The translations under genes and the position numbers were made by a program. From Pseudoduganella danionis (GTDB taxonomy: Bacteria; Pseudomonadota; Gammaproteobacteria; Burkholderiales; Burkholderiaceae_D): a stretch of DNA of 64,000 nt. The notes beneath the pieces were generated by a model. It was not told the DNA's origin and ran no database searches. It saw only the letters and a program-made list of their open reading frames with translations. Location of the stretch: contig NZ_WNKW01000006.1 in assembly GCF_009720775.1 (NCBI RefSeq), positions 248,001 to 312,000 of the forward strand, written 5' to 3'. Positions 61,897 through 64,000 of this stretch are shown piece after piece. Within the stretch, counting starts at the first letter, position 1; the number at the start of each line of letters is the position of its first letter.

Positions 61897-62775
61897 TCAC
61901 AGCATCGCATGCAGAGGGTGACGATGGAGCGCCTTGGCTTTCCATGCTTGCCACTTCGCCGGCACCTGTTTTAGCACCGACTCTGCTTCAGCTTCGGAGG
62001 CCAGCGCACAGAACACACATGCACCAGAGCCAGTCATCCTGGCATCACCGTACGCTGCTAGCCACGCTACCGCTTCTGCTACCGGCGGATATAACTGCGT
62101 TGCTACCTGCTGTAAGTCGTTCTTTCCAAATTCCTTTAAACCGTTTCGATTTTCGAGGTGGCTGGAAAAGTCCGATATTATGACCGGCGGAGTATCCCTT
62201 GTCAAATGTTCTGAAGAAAAAATTGCTGCCGTAGGGACTTCGACGCCCGGTTCGATCACCACATACCAGCAATCGGCCGCCTGCACCGGCTGCAGCGCCT
62301 CGCCCACGCCTTCGGCAAACGCGGTCTGGCCAAAGATGAAGAACGGGATATCGGCGCCCAGCGGCAAGCCCATGGCCATCAGTTCCTCGCGGCTCAGGCC
62401 AGCCTGCCACAGATGGTTGAGCACCATCAGCGTGGTAGCCGCATCGGACGAGCCGCCACCGAGTCCGCCGCCCATGGGCAGCACCTTACTAATCGCGATA
62501 TCCACTCCGCGCGGCAAGCGGCCCGTGCGGCGCTGCACTTCCGCCTGCAGCAATCGCGCCGCGCGGATAATCAGGTCGCGCTCCTGCGGCACACCGGCCA
62601 GTTCCGTCACACGCACGATCTGCTCATCATCGCGCAGCGTGAAATCCAGGCTATCGCCATGGTCCACCATCTGGAACACGGTCTGCAGCAGATGGTAGCC
62701 ATCGGGACGGCGGCCATTTACGTGCAGGAAGAGATTGAGTTTCGCAGGGGCGGGGCAATGTTTCAAACTTGTCAT
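61897..62775 (-). CDS. ispE: 4-diphosphocytidyl-2-C-methyl-D-erythritol kinase
   Basis: 292 residues of the GHMP kinase superfamily. The ATP loop is PMGGGLGGGSSDAATT, and the N-terminal catalytic part is CPAPAKLNLFLHVNGRRPDG. ARMTGSGACVFCAL is motif III. It phosphorylates CDP-ME in the non-mevalonate isoprenoid pathway. It lies between lolB and tRNA-Gln, as in most proteobacteria. Confidence 0.95.
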   Translation of the reverse strand: MTSLKHCPAPAKLNLFLHVNGRRPDGYHLLQTVFQMVDHGDSLDFTLRDDEQIVRVTELAGVPQERDLIIRAARLLQAEVQRRTGRLPRGVDIAISKVLPMGGGLGGGSSDAATTLMVLNHLWQAGLSREELMAMGLPLGADIPFFIFGQTAFAEGVGEALQPVQAADCWYVVIEPGVEVPTAAIFSSEHLTRDTPPVIISDFSSHLENRNGLKEFGKNDLQQVATQLYPPVAEAVAWLAAYGDARMTGSGACVFCALASEAEAESVLKQVPAKWQAWKAKALHRHPLHAML

Positions 62776-62792
62776 GTCGGTATTTTATTCTT

Positions 62793-63437
62793 CTATTCTT
62801 CTACGGCAGGACGGATGGCAATGCGGATCGCCAGCTCTTCCACTTCGCCTGCACCCAGACGGGTCAGCTCGATACGTTTCGGTTGCGGCACGGTCGCTTG
62901 CTCGTCCTGCCAGGTCATATATTCAACTTTCCAGCCATCGCGCGTGACCACCGTGTTGCGGGCGGGCGAAGCGCTGAAGCGCTGGCCCTGCGCATCGGTG
63001 GCATAGCCCTGCAGCCAGTCGCGCAGGCCCGCTACGGGCAGGCTCCAGCCCAGCGTCTGGGTGGTCAGGCTATCCAGATCGGCGGCCGTACGCAGCGGCT
63101 GGCCGCTTTGCTGCAGGCTGGCCTGTGCTGGCGTGACATGCAGCACGGCCACGGTCTGGCCCGTCGGCGATACCAGCGTCACGTCCGTTGCGGCAGGCGT
63201 CTGCTGCCACTGGAAAGTGCCCGTCAGCGATTCGCGCTTGCCGTCACGCAGGTAGTTGATGCCTATAGACCCTTGCAGGGCCAGCGTCTGGCGGTAAGGC
63301 GCCACCGTGGTGGCCGACAGCGCAGCGCCACCAGTGCTGGCACAGCCGCCCAGCAGCAAGCTGGCGCTCAGGCCCAAAGCAGTCAGCAGCGCACGGCGGC
63401 GCGCAGGTCGGTAATCAGTCATCGTGAGTGCAGTCAT
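62793..63437 (-). CDS. lolB: Outer membrane lipoprotein localisation protein LolB
   Basis: 214 residues. A signal peptide ends in the lipobox LLGGC at Cys32, so the protein is itself a lipoprotein. The mature part (QGSIGINYLRDGKRESLTGT, SLPVAGLRDWLQGY) fits the LolB barrel. LolB receives lipoproteins from LolA and inserts them in the outer membrane. Starts at 63437 or 63422 are possible; neither has a good ribosome binding site. Confidence 0.88.
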   Translation of the reverse strand: MTALTMTDYRPARRRALLTALGLSASLLLGGCASTGGAALSATTVAPYRQTLALQGSIGINYLRDGKRESLTGTFQWQQTPAATDVTLVSPTGQTVAVLHVTPAQASLQQSGQPLRTAADLDSLTTQTLGWSLPVAGLRDWLQGYATDAQGQRFSASPARNTVVTRDGWKVEYMTWQDEQATVPQPKRIELTRLGAGEVEELAIRIAIRPAVEE

Positions 63438-63450
63438 GTGAGGGCAGCGA

Positions 63451-64000
63451 TCAAAGGCTTTGCTTGAGGCGGGCCAGCGTGCTTTTCAGCACATCATTCT
63501 GCGGGTCTTTGCGCTGGGCTTCCTGCCAGAGTTTTCTGGCGCCGGCCTGATCGCCTTTAACGAACAGCACTTCGCCGAGGTGTACAGCAATCTCCGCATC
63601 ATTGCGCGCGGCATAGGCACGGCGCAGCATGGATTCCGCTTCGTCAAGATTACCCATGCGGAATTGCACCCAGCCCATGCTGTCCATGATGTAGGGATCG
63701 CCGGGCGCCATTTTCAGCGCCTTGTCGATCAGGCTATACGCTTCCGGCAGGCGCTCGTTGCGCTCGGCCAGCGAGTAGCCCAGTGCGTTGTAGGCTTGCT
63801 GGTTATCGGGTGCGGCGATCATGACCTGACGCAGCGTTTTTTCCATCAGTTCCATCTGGCCCAGCTTTTCAGCCAGCAGGGCAAACTCGTACAGCAGGTC
63901 GGGATTGCCGGGGAAGCGCTTGTTGGCATTTTCCAGCACCACGAAAGCCGTCAGCACATCGCCGGCATCGCGCAGCAGCTGGGCATCGACCAGGAAGACC
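63451..64000 (-). CDS. Tetratricopeptide repeat protein, 5' end beyond the window
   Basis: At least 182 residues; the frame is open to the right edge, so the N terminus is missing. Several TPR units are visible, such as AYNALGYSLAERNERLPEAY, MDSMGWVQFRMGNLDEAESM and AEIAVHLGEVLFVKGDQAGA. TPR proteins scaffold complexes. Upstream of lolB such a gene is common in betaproteobacteria and probably encodes a secreted or membrane-anchored protein, but the signal sequence is not in view. Confidence 0.88.
   Translation of the reverse strand, partial: VFLVDAQLLRDAGDVLTAFVVLENANKRFPGNPDLLYEFALLAEKLGQMELMEKTLRQVMIAAPDNQQAYNALGYSLAERNERLPEAYSLIDKALKMAPGDPYIMDSMGWVQFRMGNLDEAESMLRRAYAARNDAEIAVHLGEVLFVKGDQAGARKLWQEAQRKDPQNDVLKSTLARLKQSL

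Overview
The window reads as a chromosomal segment of a Betaproteobacterium, most likely Oxalobacteraceae (the Massilia, Duganella, Janthinobacterium and Herminiimonas neighbourhood). The evidence is moderately high G+C with strongly GC-biased third positions, the gene order lolB-ispE-tRNA-Gln-prs-rplY-pth, the lipopolysaccharide export and rpoN block, fmdB-DUF502-aspS-nudB, an HPr kinase next to ptsN and rapZ, and a PEP-CTERM protein. Assignment below family level is inference. About 57 protein genes and one tRNA are supported. There is no rRNA, CRISPR array, prophage or intact insertion sequence.

Layout. 0-5 kb: an HxlR regulator, a response regulator with an AraC output domain, a chemoreceptor, pnuC and an orphan periplasmic binding protein. 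5-12.6 kb: a fatty-acid beta-oxidation cluster on the minus strand (TetR regulator, acyl-CoA dehydrogenase, dehydrogenase/hydratase fusion, hot-dog thioesterase, thiolase, single-glutamate crotonase). 12.8-15.2 kb: Hsp15, a ClsB-type cardiolipin synthase and its companion EEP hydrolase, tightly packed. 15.3-17.6 kb: an AT-rich accessory island of decayed genes: intact DUF2442 with a truncated DUF4160 partner, a secreted protein gene with an in-frame stop, and a HAF-repeat secreted protein remnant. 17.6-31.3 kb: nudB, aspS, DUF502 and fmdB, then ubiquinone genes ubiB, ubiJ and ubiE with a Tim44-like gene, DUF971, HIT and a very large FAD/Fe-S oxidoreductase. 31.5-36.6 kb on the plus strand: ilvA, queF, then ptsN-hprK-rapZ.

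36.6-43.5 kb on the minus strand: a 3-hydroxyisobutyryl-CoA hydrolase, hpf, rpoN, lptB, lptA, lptC, kdsC, kdsD. The usual run from rpoN-hpf into ptsN is broken here, and a 30-bp inverted-repeat element lies at the junction. 43.6-54 kb: a KefC-type antiporter, a diguanylate cyclase, a MOSC protein, an NYN/OST-HTH protein, a second orphan binding protein, a second chemoreceptor and ychF. 54.5-59.1 kb: a PEP-CTERM metalloprotease, a DUF885 protein and an M20 amidohydrolase. 59.1-64 kb: pth, rplY, prs, tRNA-Gln, ispE, lolB and a TPR protein cut by the window edge.

Most of the window is ordinary core genome. The parts worth a second look are the decayed island at 15.5-17.6 kb, the dispersed repeat and rearrangement at 36.6 kb, a perfect 16-bp inverted repeat between hprK and rapZ, and the PEP-CTERM protease. 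No complete undescribed multi-gene system could be supported.
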